A stretch of DNA of 6,571 nucleotides from Holophagales bacterium (GTDB taxonomy: Bacteria; Acidobacteriota; Holophagae; Holophagales; Holophagaceae): the NCBI GenBank assembly GCA_031281385.1, contig JAITFL010000005.1:1-6571 (forward strand), read 5' to 3'. This document shows positions 1-6,103 of the stretch, in pieces (the stretch's first letter is position 1; each line of letters begins with the position of its first letter). The notes below the pieces were generated by a model. It was not told where the DNA came from, searched no databases, and was given only the letters and a program-made list of their open reading frames with translations. Both the position numbers and the translations under genes were made by a program.

Positions 1-181
1 AGTAAGGTTGTCAAGCGGTTTTGCGTTTGGTGCGGAACTCCAGCTTCCTGTCGCCGCAAAGCCGAGCACTGTGCGCATCGGATTAGCTTTCATTGCTTTG
101 TTGCTCCAAAAAAGCAAAGTTTGGTGTTGTGGATGTCCTGATTGAAATAGGGTGCATATAAGGCAGTTGACACACCAGAGC

Positions 182-197
182 CGTTTTGCCGTGGGGT
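182..197 (+). repeat. Degenerate copy of the palindromic repeat
   Basis: The bases CGTTTTGCCGTGGGG match the left arm and loop of the fuller copies at 327-356 and 2018-2042, but the right arm (CGGCGAAAAC) is missing. It is in the same orientation as the copy at 327-356. It is probably a decayed or half copy, and a chance match of this length is not excluded. Confidence 0.35.
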
Positions 198-326
198 GAC
201 TGCTTCCGTATGTATTTGTCTGTTGTTGGAAATGTGTAATTCATCCTAGAGAAAAAAATTGAAAATAGCAACGGGGGGATGCTTGTGCGCTCCCGATGCA
301 GGTCTTGAGAGGGAAAAGGTATTCAA

Positions 327-356
327 CCCCGTTTCCGCCGTGGGGCGGCGGCAAAA
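327..356 (+). repeat. REP-like palindromic repeat, copy 1 (left of integrase)
   Basis: The core CGCCGTGGGGCGGCG (336-350) is flanked by GTTT on the left and CAAAAC on the right. It can fold with CCGCCG pairing to CGGCGG around a TGGGG loop. The reverse complement of the copy at 2018-2042 shares the 15-bp core exactly. The similarity runs on both sides: a TCAA...CC.CGTTT.CGCC left flank and AAAAC on the right. In the same relative frame both copies translate to a similar peptide (F-P/S-PWGG...R), which supports homology rather than chance G+C richness. It resembles bacterial interspersed palindromes of the REP kind, and no mobilising enzyme is visible. It is unlikely to be a terminator because no T-tract follows. 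Confidence 0.6.
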
Positions 357-370
357 CTAGGCTGGGGCTA

Positions 371-379
371 TGCGATAAT
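371..379 (+). promoter_or_regulatory. Candidate extended -10 promoter for the integrase
   Basis: TGCGATAAT reads as TGn followed directly by GATAAT, an extended -10 form. It lies about 70 bp before the preferred integrase start and just upstream of the 10-bp tandem repeats, which would then fall at or after the transcription start. I see no good -35 hexamer at 15-18 bp upstream (that area is the palindromic repeat). The same 10-mer with similar flanks occurs at 1891-1900, where no gene follows, which weakens the promoter reading. Confidence 0.25.
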
Positions 380-400
380 GCGGGGAGCAGTGCTTTTTCT

Positions 401-441
401 GTGAACATGTGTGAACATGTGTGGACTTGTTGTGAACTTTG
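401..441 (+). repeat. Tandem 10-bp repeats upstream of the integrase start
   Basis: GTGAACATGT occurs twice back to back (401-410, 411-420). A diverged unit GTGGACTTGT follows (421-430), then a shifted unit GTGAACTTTG (432-441) with one extra base between. A 10-bp period puts the units on one face of the helix, as expected for cooperative binding by a regulator, a directionality factor, or the integrase N-terminal arm-binding domain. Each is inference. The repeats end where the ribosome binding site begins, so binding here could also block integrase expression. The repeat supplies GTG and ATG codons in frame with the integrase (411, 417, 432), which can mislead start prediction. Confidence 0.55.
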
Positions 442-446
442 GAGGA
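441..446 (+). promoter_or_regulatory. Ribosome binding site that selects the integrase TTG start
   Basis: GGAGGA is the only strong Shine-Dalgarno match near the start. It is followed after AAA by an in-frame TTG at 450. The in-frame GTG and ATG codons at 411, 417 and 432 lie upstream of it and have no such signal. The spacing is on the short side, so the choice is likely but not certain. Confidence 0.55.
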
Positions 447-449
447 AAA

Positions 450-1727
450 TTGGCTTCAAAACTAGAATCCCGGGACTCCCGGAAAAAACTCCCCGCCGGT
501 GCGCGGTTCCAGGAACGCCTGGCCCCTGGGCAGTTCCTCTGTTACAGGCGCCCTGCCGGTGGAGGGGCGGGGGCGTGGTACGCCAGGCTGAAAGGGCCTG
601 GGACGGATGCCCTTGGCTCAATTGGCGCAGCGGATGATGCAACCGCCCCGTTAGGCGCTCTGTCATACCGTCAGGCGAAGGCAAAGGCCCTGAAATGGTG
701 CCGAGAGCGTGGTGCATCTGACTTCTTGCATCCCAAAAACAATCCAACCGTAGCAGATGCGATTCACGCCTATTTTGGCAACCAGCAGCGGCAGGGCAAG
801 AAAGGGGCTACAAGAGCTTGGGCCAGTGCGAGGGCATGGATACTGCCATCACTGGGCCATGTTGTGGTCTCGCAGTTGACTAGGCAGGCGGTGGAACAGT
901 GGCACGAATCGGTGGCGGCAACGCCCAAGCGACTTCGCACAAGGGCGGGCCGGCCCCAGCAGTATGCGTGCCCCCCCGCCACGGACGATATGAGGCGGGC
1001 GCGGAAAGACACCGCCAACAGGATACTTACGACCCTCAAAGCGGCCCTATCCTTTGCGGCTGAGCGCGGTTTGGCCGACACAAGCGACATGCCTTGGCAA
1101 AAGGCGAAGGCTTACCCTAGGACGACCAGTGCTAGGGCAAGGTTCTTGCAGCCGGAGGAGGCCGCGCGCCTGGCCGCCGTGTGCAAGGGCGAATTCGGAG
1201 ACTTGGTGCGCGGAGCACTGCTGACAGGGTGCCGCTACTCAGAATTGGCGCGGCTGACCTGCAGCAACTACAACCCAGCCAGCTCGACATTGTACATAGC
1301 AGAGTCGAAAAACGGGAAGCCTCGCCACGTAGTTCTGAGCCGTGAGGGTTCTGCCCTCTTCGATAGACTTGTGGCCAAAAGGAGCGAGCCAAACAGCTTG
1401 ATCTTCGCTAACAGCATGGTGCGGGTCAAGCGCCAAGACTCCAAGGGCGCGTGGGCCGATGCAGACCAAATTCGCCGCATGAAGTTCGCCTGTGCGGCGG
1501 CTGGCATTGAACCCGTCACCTTCCACGAGTTGAGGCACACTTACGCCTCAATGCTGGTCAACGCAGGCTGTCCATTGGTCTTTGTGGCGGCCCAGTTGGG
1601 CCACAGCGACACCAGGATGGTGGAGAGGCACTATGGACACATCCAAAACGATGCGATGAGGGCCGCCATAGAGGCCGCGATGCCAGCACTGGGCATAGTA
1701 GGACGCCGCAGTCAGCGGGCAGGGTGA
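450..1727 (+). CDS. Tyrosine recombinase / phage-type site-specific integrase
   Basis: This is a DNA strand-exchange enzyme that cuts and rejoins att sites through a 3'-phosphotyrosine link. Read from TTG at 450 it has 425 residues; a GTG at 411 would give 438. The N-terminal part (about residues 1-80) carries RKKLP, LAPGQFLCYRR, WYAR and an ADD motif, a pattern known in integrases of phages and islands. A SAM-like core-binding domain follows (about 95-210), then the catalytic domain. The active-site set is complete: R262 in GCRYSEL, K287 in ESKNGKPRHV, H359 and R362 in HELRHTYAS, H385 in QLGHSD, and nucleophile Y395 in ERHYGH. There is no frameshift or truncation, so it should be active. No excisionase, tRNA or cargo gene is adjacent. 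Its frequent AGG arginine codons resemble the right-hand genes, giving no clear sign of recent transfer. The family call is firm; which element it belongs to is unknown. Confidence 0.93.
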   Translation: MASKLESRDSRKKLPAGARFQERLAPGQFLCYRRPAGGGAGAWYARLKGPGTDALGSIGAADDATAPLGALSYRQAKAKALKWCRERGASDFLHPKNNPTVADAIHAYFGNQQRQGKKGATRAWASARAWILPSLGHVVVSQLTRQAVEQWHESVAATPKRLRTRAGRPQQYACPPATDDMRRARKDTANRILTTLKAALSFAAERGLADTSDMPWQKAKAYPRTTSARARFLQPEEAARLAAVCKGEFGDLVRGALLTGCRYSELARLTCSNYNPASSTLYIAESKNGKPRHVVLSREGSALFDRLVAKRSEPNSLIFANSMVRVKRQDSKGAWADADQIRRMKFACAAAGIEPVTFHELRHTYASMLVNAGCPLVFVAAQLGHSDTRMVERHYGHIQNDAMRAAIEAAMPALGIVGRRSQRAG

Positions 1728-1737
1728 ACATCCCACT

Positions 1738-1752
1738 GCTCCGTTTTGGAGC
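1738..1752 (+). terminator. Weak hairpin just after the integrase
   Basis: GCTCC pairs with GGAGC around a GTTTT loop, 11 bp after the integrase stop. The stem is only five pairs and no T-run follows, so it would be a poor intrinsic terminator. It could protect the mRNA 3' end or be chance. Confidence 0.2.
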
Positions 1753-1777
1753 TATCCGTTTGACTGTTCGTGGGCCT

Positions 1778-1961
1778 CGAAACCAGCTATGCTTGCAACA
1801 TGCTGAAAAATAAGATGTTATGTAATTGCCGTGAAAGGTTCTCAATTCCCCCAAAAAACGCAGAAATGTGTTAGGAAAAAAAGGTTTCTGTGCGATAATG
1901 TGGAAAGGACGGACTTTGGTTCGCAGTACAGTCCGCCACCATGGCCGCCCGAAACCAGCTA
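1778..1961 (+). repeat. 12-bp direct repeat (CGAAACCAGCTA), two copies
   Basis: CGAAACCAGCTA occurs at 1778-1789 and again at 1950-1961, 172 bp apart, in the non-coding stretch downstream of the integrase. A single 12-bp pair is about what chance predicts for the whole window. It is listed because both copies lie within 240 bp of the integrase stop, where att or arm sites could be expected. Confidence 0.25.
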
Positions 1962-2017
1962 GTAACAAGCATTTGGAGGGTCTGCGTGACCGCTTTGCAC
2001 GAACAATCTGGCACTCT

Positions 2018-2042
2018 GTTTTCGCCGCCCCACGGCGAAAAC
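2018..2042 (-). repeat. REP-like palindromic repeat, copy 2 (right of integrase)
   Basis: This is a perfect 10-bp stem, GTTTTCGCCG pairing with CGGCGAAAAC, around a five-base CCCCA loop. It is the reverse-complement counterpart of the copy at 327-356, so the two bracket the integrase in opposite orientation. Similarity extends past the palindrome into a CC(T/C)CGTTT flank. No T-tract follows on either strand, which argues against a terminator. Confidence 0.65.
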
Positions 2043-2392
2043 GAGGTATTGAGGGGCTTGGACACGCCAAAACGCAATAACGCTACTGCAATTTCGGGCA
2101 GGACAGCAGGTTCCACCGCAGGATTAACGAAAGCGAAAATGGAACCACTCAATGGGCGGACAAGGACTGACGTTATTATTGGTAACACCAGGCGAAACAG
2201 TCTTGAACGCCAGACACAGCAGCGGATACCCAAAAAGTTTATGAAAAAACAAGGTTTTCCACGCCCCAGGCCATGAAGACACAATGTCGGTTATAGCCCT
2301 TCCCGTAGGGAATGGCACGGAGTGCATAGGCCGCGATGTGAGCGCAGCCGCAATCTATGAGAGTCGGAGCCAATCAATAGGGGAAACGCTCT

Positions 2393-2426
2393 AAAACAAA
2401 AAAGGCGCAAGCGTTGCGCTTGCGCC
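2393..2426 (-). terminator. Intrinsic terminator of the metalloprotease gene
   Basis: Read on the minus strand, a perfect 10-bp GC-rich stem (GGCGCAAGCG with CGCTTGCGCC, three-base loop, 2404-2426) is followed directly by TTTTTTGTTTT (2403-2393). It lies about 53 bp past the protease stop codon. This is a textbook rho-independent terminator. Confidence 0.88.
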
Positions 2427-2474
2427 AAAATAGCGGCCCGCTTCGAAAAGCTGATGCGGGCTATTTTGTTTTGT
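2427..2474 (+). terminator. Second hairpin, likely plus-strand terminator
   Basis: GCCCGC (2436-2441) pairs with GCGGGC (2456-2461). The stem is extended by AAAATA with TATTTT after a three-base bulge on the left side, and plus-strand TATTTTGTTTTG follows. It would stop rightward transcription coming from the integrase side before it enters the protease gene antisense. It abuts the minus-strand terminator, so the pair insulates convergent transcription units. Confidence 0.65.
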
Positions 2475-2478
2475 GCTG

Positions 2479-5085
2479 CTAGAACGTGGCCCTTTGCAGG
2501 CTGGCCTTGAAGCTGTCGTCAATGAGGGCTATGCACTCATTGTAGTGCGCCTTGGTTTCTTTGGACGCGGCCCTAGCCGCCGCGCCTTGCAATTGGGTTT
2601 TCAATTGGCGCATGTTTTCGCGGATCAGGTTCCTCGCGTCGTCTGGCATACTGGTGGTTGCCCTCAGCAGCACGTTGATCATGCTGCGAAGGTGTTCGCG
2701 CTGTAGGCTGCGCCTAGCCATTGTGGGTTCCTTGCCTCCCCTTAGTTCTGCCCAGATCGCCGACTGCAGCGTGTCGTATAGCTCGGAGAGCTTAAAGACC
2801 TGCTTTGCGTTTGTCTGCTTTTCGCTTGCATCTAAGATGTTTTGCGCGACGCCTGTGGCCATCATCCTAGAAAGGGCGTATTTTTGTATGGCCAGCATGA
2901 GTCGGCTTGGGCTGTAGGTGGGTGACGAGAGGTCGTTATAGTCCACGCGGTCGCTGGTCAGGCGTGACAAAAATTCGGGCGTGAACTTGAAAGAGTCCAT
3001 GCTGAATATCTGCTTTTCAAGCAACTTCAGGGCCTCCCTCTGGCGGTCGGCGGGGACGGGTGTCATGTTGGTGCGGCTGGTGCCAGCGTGGTCTCGGTTG
3101 TATGAAACGCCGCCGATGTACTTGGACGCGAATGAGACAGAATTGGCGACTTGGTTGAGCGCTCGATTGGTTTGGCGCCTCAATATGTGGTACGGCTCGC
3201 CCGGCTTGAATGTGCGGTTTTGCAGCCGCTTTATCAGCTCGGCAGAAAGCTGTATCCGCTTTGCGGCATACGCCAAGGTGTCGGGGCCAAGGTCGTACGT
3301 GTTGACGTCAGGGTCTATGCCGAATGAGCTGTCTTCATCGGTGCCATAGATCAGCAGAGGGTCGTCGCTGCGGCCCGCTATCTTTGCCAGTTCATCAGCT
3401 TCTTTTGATGGGTCAAACTGTTTGTAGCCATATTCGATCACCCAATAGTCCCAAGGGCCTATGGCGCCAGACATCAACTGGCCACGTTTCTGCCCTTCCA
3501 GCGGAAGGTTCACGGGCACATAATCCATCACGGAGTTGGCCAAGCCATTTTTCTTTGTAAATTCGGGGTCATTCAACTGTGCTTCCGTGTAGGCCGTAGA
3601 GGCTTTGAAGTTGTGCCTTAAACCCAAGGTGTGGCCGACTTCGTGGGTGATCAGTTCTCTCAGGCACTCTTTGACAAATTCTTCCCCTTCTGGCGAAAGG
3701 GGGTCTAATTCGCCCCTGGCTTCCAGCAGATCCATAGCGAATGGCATTTCCGTCAGTTCGGACGCAGTGATTATGCCTGCCCTTCCTGTACTCATGTGCA
3801 TTGCGCCCGTCTTGGGGGCAATGTCTTCGCGGAATTCGCGGGGATAGCTCCTAACCCAGAATTCGCCTATGCCGATGTCGGCGTCCAGTATTTCACCAGT
3901 GCGGGGGTCAACGTGGCTAGGGCCAATGGCAAATGACACATCGGTGCCCACTAGCCAGCGGATGGACGCGTGGCGGGCGTCTAATGTGTCCCAGTCGGCG
4001 TCGTCTGGCTGGAATTTGACTTCGATGGCATTTTTGAATCCGGCTTTTTCAAACGCCTTGTTCCACTCCAAGATGCCTTCGGCAATGGTCTGCTTGTATT
4101 TTTCTGGCACTCCCTTGTCTATCCAATAGACGATTGGCTCTTTGGGTTCGCTGACGGCCAAGGACGGGTCTTTTTTCTCTAGGCGCCACCTGTTGATGAA
4201 GCGCTTGCGGAGTTCGATGTCCTCTTTTGCAAAGTCCCACTGCGTGTTGACGAAAAATCCAATTCGGTCGTCCGCCAGCCGCGCCGCCATCGGCGTTTCC
4301 GGCAATTGAAGGAAATTGTAGATGATTCCCAGGAATAGGCTCCTTGGGTCTGGCACGTTGTCAGGGGTGGAGGGCGCCATCCCCGGCGGTGTGCTTGGGC
4401 TAGGCTGCGCCACGCTGGCCAAAGAAAAATGGCTGCTGACCAAGAAAGATGACTGTTTTTCAGTTATCCTGATCTTTTCAAACGTGGTGTTGCCCCTATC
4501 GAAGCTGTAGCCCTGCCTGTACATTCTGCCGAGTCCTGATGCTAGGCCAGGATAGTCCTTTAGCATAAGCGCGGATGCGTCAATCAGGACGCTCTTGCGC
4601 TCGGTGTTAGGCTTGGACAGGACAGGGACGGCGTTGAGCAGGCTTTCAGAAAAGCTGTTGTCAAGCGTGAGTTTAAGGGATTTATTGTTGTCCGCTTGAA
4701 AGGCGGTGTTCAGTGCCATCAGGCGCATGGTGTTGCCTACTCTGCGGAAGGCCACCAAAATGCTGTCGCCCATCATGCCGCTGTAAAGGCCGGCCTCTCC
4801 GATGCCCTTGGCTAAGTTCCATGACATCAAAAATGGCTTGTCCAGTTGGGATTCGCCGATCTCCAGCCACACCTTGTCTTCTTTTTGGAAAACGGTGAAA
4901 AAGCCCTTGCTCTCTTGGGCGTCCTTAATGATTTCCGCAAACTCCTTTAGCGCGTTTGGATCGGGTGGGGTGGCGGCTGCGCCAGCAGGGGTCTGGGGCG
5001 TGGCTTGGGTACGGGATTGCGCCAAGAGGGGCACCATGCCCAGCGCAAGCAATAGGGTTAGGGTTGGCAGGGTCTTTTTTGACAT
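2479..5085 (-). CDS. Exported zinc-dependent metalloprotease (DUF5117/DUF4953 type)
   Basis: An 868-residue protein predicted to be exported and to hydrolyse peptides with zinc; its substrate is unknown. The start at 5085 is preferred over the longer frame from 5187. It has GGAG seven bases upstream and opens directly with a Sec signal peptide: MSKK, a leucine-rich core to about residue 22, then AQS as a probable cleavage region. Residues about 45-300 fit the DUF5118/DUF5117 N-terminal region of this family. The catalytic part contains DPRTGEILDADI (393-404), the zinc site HEVGHTLGLRH (ligands H481, H485, H491; catalytic E482) and a SVMDY Met-turn (M520), a metzincin arrangement. A long, largely alpha-helical C-terminal region follows. 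There is no lipobox cysteine and no obvious C-terminal anchor. All active-site residues are present and the frame is intact. A 128-bp gap separates it from the upstream methyltransferase, and a terminator follows. The family call is strong; the biological role is not known. Confidence 0.92.
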   Translation of the reverse strand: MSKKTLPTLTLLLALGMVPLLAQSRTQATPQTPAGAAATPPDPNALKEFAEIIKDAQESKGFFTVFQKEDKVWLEIGESQLDKPFLMSWNLAKGIGEAGLYSGMMGDSILVAFRRVGNTMRLMALNTAFQADNNKSLKLTLDNSFSESLLNAVPVLSKPNTERKSVLIDASALMLKDYPGLASGLGRMYRQGYSFDRGNTTFEKIRITEKQSSFLVSSHFSLASVAQPSPSTPPGMAPSTPDNVPDPRSLFLGIIYNFLQLPETPMAARLADDRIGFFVNTQWDFAKEDIELRKRFINRWRLEKKDPSLAVSEPKEPIVYWIDKGVPEKYKQTIAEGILEWNKAFEKAGFKNAIEVKFQPDDADWDTLDARHASIRWLVGTDVSFAIGPSHVDPRTGEILDADIGIGEFWVRSYPREFREDIAPKTGAMHMSTGRAGIITASELTEMPFAMDLLEARGELDPLSPEGEEFVKECLRELITHEVGHTLGLRHNFKASTAYTEAQLNDPEFTKKNGLANSVMDYVPVNLPLEGQKRGQLMSGAIGPWDYWVIEYGYKQFDPSKEADELAKIAGRSDDPLLIYGTDEDSSFGIDPDVNTYDLGPDTLAYAAKRIQLSAELIKRLQNRTFKPGEPYHILRRQTNRALNQVANSVSFASKYIGGVSYNRDHAGTSRTNMTPVPADRQREALKLLEKQIFSMDSFKFTPEFLSRLTSDRVDYNDLSSPTYSPSRLMLAIQKYALSRMMATGVAQNILDASEKQTNAKQVFKLSELYDTLQSAIWAELRGGKEPTMARRSLQREHLRSMINVLLRATTSMPDDARNLIRENMRQLKTQLQGAAARAASKETKAHYNECIALIDDSFKASLQRATF

Positions 5086-5092
5086 CCGGCGG

Positions 5093-5096
5093 CTCC
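5093..5096 (-). promoter_or_regulatory. Ribosome binding site fixing the metalloprotease start
   Basis: GGAG on the minus strand, seven bases before ATG 5085-5083. It supports the start that places the signal peptide at the very N-terminus. The in-frame upstream ATG at 5187 would add 34 residues in front of the signal peptide. Confidence 0.7.
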
Positions 5097-5213
5097 AAAA
5101 ATGGGGTTGATGAAAGATTGTGTGCCCGGTCAGACAACGACTAACTAGGCCACACAGCAACCTATAGTTTACGCTTGTAGCCAGCATTGGTTTACTTAAA
5201 AAAGGAGAATACG

Positions 5214-5954
5214 CTACTGCATGACCGATGCGGGTTTGCGGGTGCAGATGGCCCTATATATCCATCTTTCCGACATTCTGTCCCAAGGTTCTCCGGCAAG
5301 CCCGCCCCAGCAGTCGTCAATTTCAAAGCCAGTTTCACTAAGGGCGGATATTATTTCGTTTTCGTCGGGGATCCAGATGTCGTGGCGAAAGTGTACGCCG
5401 TCCTTTATCCTGTCGGTGATTATTCTTTTTTTATCCTCGGATGTGTAAACGCGCTCCCTGTAGTCCCCATCCGCATACGTGTACCATTGGTTTTCGACAG
5501 GCTCCAACTCTTTGTCCAGATGATGGCGGCCAGCTAAGTCCAAAAGCAAGACCCCCCTTGGCTTTAGCACCCTTGCAAATTCATAGAGCTGCTGATAGTT
5601 TTCGGCCTCGCTCAAAAAATACCCCCAACTAGTGAAGGCGCACATTACAGCGTCTGCGACAGAATCTTTGAAAGGCAGGCTGCGGAAGTCTAGGCGCACA
5701 AGGGGGATTGGGTGCTTTTCCGCGTGTATGGCTAGGTTGTTGGGGCTAAGGTCGCCGCCGATCACTTTCCACCCGCTCTGCTTCCAGTATGGGTACAGCC
5801 TTCCCCAGCCGCAGGGCAGGTCTAGCACAAGGCTTTGGGGCGGCATGTCCAAGTACCCTGCGAGCGCAGGGCCCTCCTGCGGCGCGTCCTTCTCCTTGCA
5901 GGCGTATATCTTGAAATATGCGGGATGGTCGAAATCCCACCTGAACCAGTCCAT
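5214..5954 (-). CDS. Class I SAM-dependent methyltransferase
   Basis: A 246-residue soluble enzyme expected to transfer a methyl group from S-adenosylmethionine; the acceptor cannot be told. Motif I is VLDLPCGWGR (43-52), a form of the glycine-rich SAM loop. The acidic residue after strand 2 is D68 in GGDLS. D89 in VRLDFRSLPF fits the adenine-contact strand, DAVMCAFTSWGYF (101-113) is the motif IV region, and ARVLKPRGVLLLDL (127-140) is the usual helix and strand 5. This matches the Methyltransf_11/25 fold over a normal full length. The short N-terminus with WF..DFDHPAYFKIY is a feature of some small-molecule or protein methyltransferases of this fold, with no specific assignment. ATG 5954 is chosen because AAGGA precedes it by five bases; a GTG at 5972 has no such site. 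No signal peptide or membrane segment is present. It lies between an ABC ATPase gene and the protease gene, with its own candidate promoter. Confidence 0.85.
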   Translation of the reverse strand: MDWFRWDFDHPAYFKIYACKEKDAPQEGPALAGYLDMPPQSLVLDLPCGWGRLYPYWKQSGWKVIGGDLSPNNLAIHAEKHPIPLVRLDFRSLPFKDSVADAVMCAFTSWGYFLSEAENYQQLYEFARVLKPRGVLLLDLAGRHHLDKELEPVENQWYTYADGDYRERVYTSEDKKRIITDRIKDGVHFRHDIWIPDENEIISALSETGFEIDDCWGGLAGEPWDRMSERWIYRAICTRKPASVMQ

Positions 5955-5959
5955 CGAGT

Positions 5960-5964
5960 TCCTT
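5960..5964 (-). promoter_or_regulatory. Ribosome binding site of the methyltransferase
   Basis: AAGGA on the minus strand, five bases before ATG 5954-5952. It decides for this start over the GTG six codons upstream, inside whose reading frame the site itself would lie. Confidence 0.6.
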
Positions 5965-5979
5965 GTGTTCACATGGTTA

Positions 5980-6027
5980 CTAATTCCAATTCTAATTCAA
6001 AATTGTATGGACGCAATTTGGAATTAG
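5980..6027 (-). promoter_or_regulatory. AT-rich inverted repeat overlapping a candidate methyltransferase promoter
   Basis: CTAATTCAAAATTG (5992-6005) pairs with CAATTTGGAATTAG (6014-6027) at 13 of 14 positions across an eight-base loop. A further direct copy, CTAATTCCAA (5980-5989), is an exact inverted match to 6018-6027. On the minus strand a candidate promoter lies inside it: TTGCGT (6016-6011), 16 bp, TAGAAT (5994-5989), about 35 bp before the start codon. A dyad over a promoter suggests a repressor or activator site. It could also form an RNA hairpin in readthrough transcripts from the ABC gene. It is not a good terminator, being AT-rich with no U-tract. The regulator is unknown. Confidence 0.5.
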
Positions 6028-6103
6028 GGATGGAATAAGCGCACATAGCACCATTCCCCGCTTGTAGTTTGTGGCTGGGAATTTGTTTTAAGTCCAAACC
6101 GTC

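Larger units (their letters stand above)
1..400. other. Non-coding region left of the integrase
   Basis: No convincing gene is visible here. Both strands have only short open frames without ribosome binding sites or recognisable motifs. On the minus strand a 23-codon open stretch ends at a stop at 11-13 and reads ...GDRKLEFRTKRKTA, a basic, tail-like peptide, but it is closed upstream by a stop at 83-85 and cannot be called a gene. Plus-strand frames 1 and 2 are open from the window edge for about 46 codons, so the end of a gene entering from the left is possible but unproven. I looked for a tRNA T-arm and found none. The stretch holds a degenerate and a full copy of the palindromic repeat, listed separately. 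Confidence 0.5.
1728..2392. other. Long non-coding region right of the integrase
   Basis: About 665 bp without a convincing gene. Open frames of 67-137 codons exist on both strands, but they overlap each other, lack ribosome binding sites, run through the palindromic repeat and show no known motif. Visible contents are a second palindromic repeat (2018-2042), a 12-bp direct repeat (CGAAACCAGCTA at 1778 and 1950), an imperfect copy of the 371-380 motif (1891-1900), and two small adjacent hairpins near 2300-2325. No tRNA T-arm sequence was found. It may be decayed element DNA or the recombination site region of the integrase. Confidence 0.5.

Noticed and set aside
167..195. TTGACA at 167-172 as a -35 box
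   Set aside because: No -10-like hexamer occurs 15-19 bp downstream; the sequence there is the G-rich palindrome fragment.
83..271. Minus-strand 62-codon frame near the left edge
   Set aside because: No ribosome binding site, no motif, and it includes the degenerate palindrome copy, so it is treated as non-coding.
241..747. Minus-strand open frame of 168 codons overlapping the integrase start
   Set aside because: It is antisense to the clearly coding integrase N-terminus and spans the palindromic repeat; low-complexity proline/histidine-rich translation.
1941..2276. Plus-strand open frame of 111 codons
   Set aside because: Its ATG lacks a Shine-Dalgarno site, it also crosses the palindrome, and the composition looks non-coding. 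No family is recognisable.
1871..2284. Minus-strand open frame of 137 codons right of the integrase
   Set aside because: It runs straight through the palindromic repeat, has no ribosome binding site or recognisable motif, and overlaps an equally long plus-strand frame.
2281..2400. tRNA or tRNA-end attachment site downstream of the integrase
   Set aside because: No T-arm consensus (GTTCGAnTC type) and no cloverleaf pairing could be found on either strand.
5086..5187. N-terminal extension of the metalloprotease by 34 residues
   Set aside because: It would put the signal peptide internally, and the ATG at 5187 lacks the GGAG seen before ATG 5085.
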